Assembly (NCBI RefSeq): GCF_025766255.1
Contig: NW_026516664.1
Span: 434,001 to 498,000 of the forward strand
From: Zychaea mexicana
Lineage: Eukaryota; Mucoromycota; Mucoromycetes; Mucorales; Lichtheimiaceae
DNA length: 64,000 nucleotides
Direction of reading: 5' to 3'
The notes under the pieces were generated by a model that worked only from the letters and a program-made list of their open reading frames with translations, had not been told where the DNA came from and did no database searches. The translations under genes and the position numbers were made by a program. Positions 63,205-64,000 of the stretch are shown piece after piece (positions within the stretch are counted from its first letter, which is position 1; each line of letters opens with the position of its first letter).

Positions 63205-64000
63205 ATTGCTCTCCGCATTTGTGTCTATTAGCAATTTACAGCCATGTACTACATGTGTCAACAGGAATAGAGTCCAAAAAGAACAAGCCTGGTTTCTCTC
63301 TTTGCCTTGTTGACAAATCGGGTAGTTGCTGTGCATACGAAAAAATGAACTTGGCCACCATAAGTTTTGTGCAATGGTAAGAGTTCGTTCTGTTAAAAAC
63401 ATAAGCTATTGACAGTTGCCATTAGCTCTTGCTAAAGGAGGAAAGACAATGTGAGACTAAAGGTGCGTCCCGATTGACTTTGTCATTACCGCCCCTCGAC
63501 CTCCTAATGGTTCCATTTATCCCCCATCCCTCAAACTCCCTTTTGCGGTCAATGACATGGCAGCAGCTTTGGAGTGTATGTGTACGTTTTATCGGCTTAC
63601 ATTAGTACGCTTTATGCAGCTACACGACTATTATGCGATCATGGGCATATGTATACCATGCCAAATCTACCTGAGTTAAAGCAGAGAGACCACACTCGTG
63701 CGATAACAGTGTATGCCGCAGTACGTTTTGACCTGTTACTGATCTCTCACGAGTTGAGGCTCATGGTTTCGATCGGAAGAAAGGCCATGTACGGTATGTT
63801 TTTTGGAGGGTTGGCTATGCGTTAAGAAATATGTATGTAGAATGCCTTTCTTTGCATGTGTTTCCCTGACCTTACGGCTATTAGAGGCAGGTGGGATCAC
63901 TACATTTGTTGGCCTGGTCTGTCCACGATTCTTCCCTTGTTTGTACTCCCGATAATAATAATTATTTACATGTTCTCGCTTTACGTGTGTGTGTGTCTTA

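Larger units (their letters stand above)
58021..64000. other. AT-rich gene-poor right flank
   Basis: About 6 kb without a supportable gene. The largest ORF (plus 61996-62415, 139 codons) overlaps other ORFs on both strands and shows no domain. Two trinucleotide microsatellites are listed separately. Scattered short ORFs near 62834-63128 and 63574-63825 look random. I see no rRNA, tRNA or CRISPR array. Confidence 0.45.

Overview
The window looks like a chromosomal piece from a filamentous fungus, most likely Mucoromycota (Mucorales-like). Genes carry many short GT-AG introns of about 50-150 bp, protein matches are fungal throughout, and a decayed HET-like gene and an HSPA12-type Hsp70 are of a kind I associate with that group. 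The phylum is an inference from gene content, not a computed placement. I rebuilt exon structures by hand, and each intact multi-exon model below keeps one open frame across all its junctions.

Layout. 1-2991: AT-rich flank with short unassigned coding scraps. 2992-8245 (+): SWR1-type chromatin-remodelling ATPase. 10180-11487 (+): bHLH transcription factor with a TATA box. 12220-12721 (-): 60S acidic ribosomal protein P2. 12722-17481: gene-poor. 17482-19913 (+): HSPA12-like Hsp70. 20478-21160 (+): complex I subunit NDUFA11/B14.7. 21395-23623 (-): ALG11 mannosyltransferase. 24224-24808 (+): small probable mitochondrial protein. 25232-26323 (-): U2 snRNP A' (Lea1). 26324-29438: decayed coding island including a HET-like pseudogene. 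29439-30433 (-): AIG1/ADTRP-like membrane protein. 30434-34274: gene-poor with two candidate small membrane proteins. 34275-36949 (+): ALDH3-type fatty aldehyde dehydrogenase. 38780-40074 (-): HSF-type transcription factor. 40346-43210 (-): TFIIH subunit Tfb1/p62. 43211-49598: gene-poor, with one possible decayed Asn-rich gene. 49599-50856 (-): Ser/Ala-rich protein, probably GPI-anchored. 52379-53650 (+): SAICAR synthetase. 54343-55953 (-): C2H2 zinc-finger protein. 55954-64000: gene-poor, with a decayed alpha/beta-hydrolase.

How the genes relate. These are mostly housekeeping genes with no operon-like logic: chromatin and transcription (SWR1, Tfb1, three sequence-specific factors), splicing (Lea1), translation (P2), N-glycosylation (ALG11), respiration (NDUFA11), purine synthesis (SAICAR synthetase) and lipid aldehyde or ester metabolism (ALDH3, AIG1-like). 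Several neighbours are convergent, such as NDUFA11/ALG11 and SAICAR synthetase/zinc finger. No CRISPR, rRNA, tRNA or intact transposon was recognised. I did not find a convincing new multi-gene system. The most unusual material is the set of pseudogenes, the microexons, a few candidate small proteins and some unexplained repeats.
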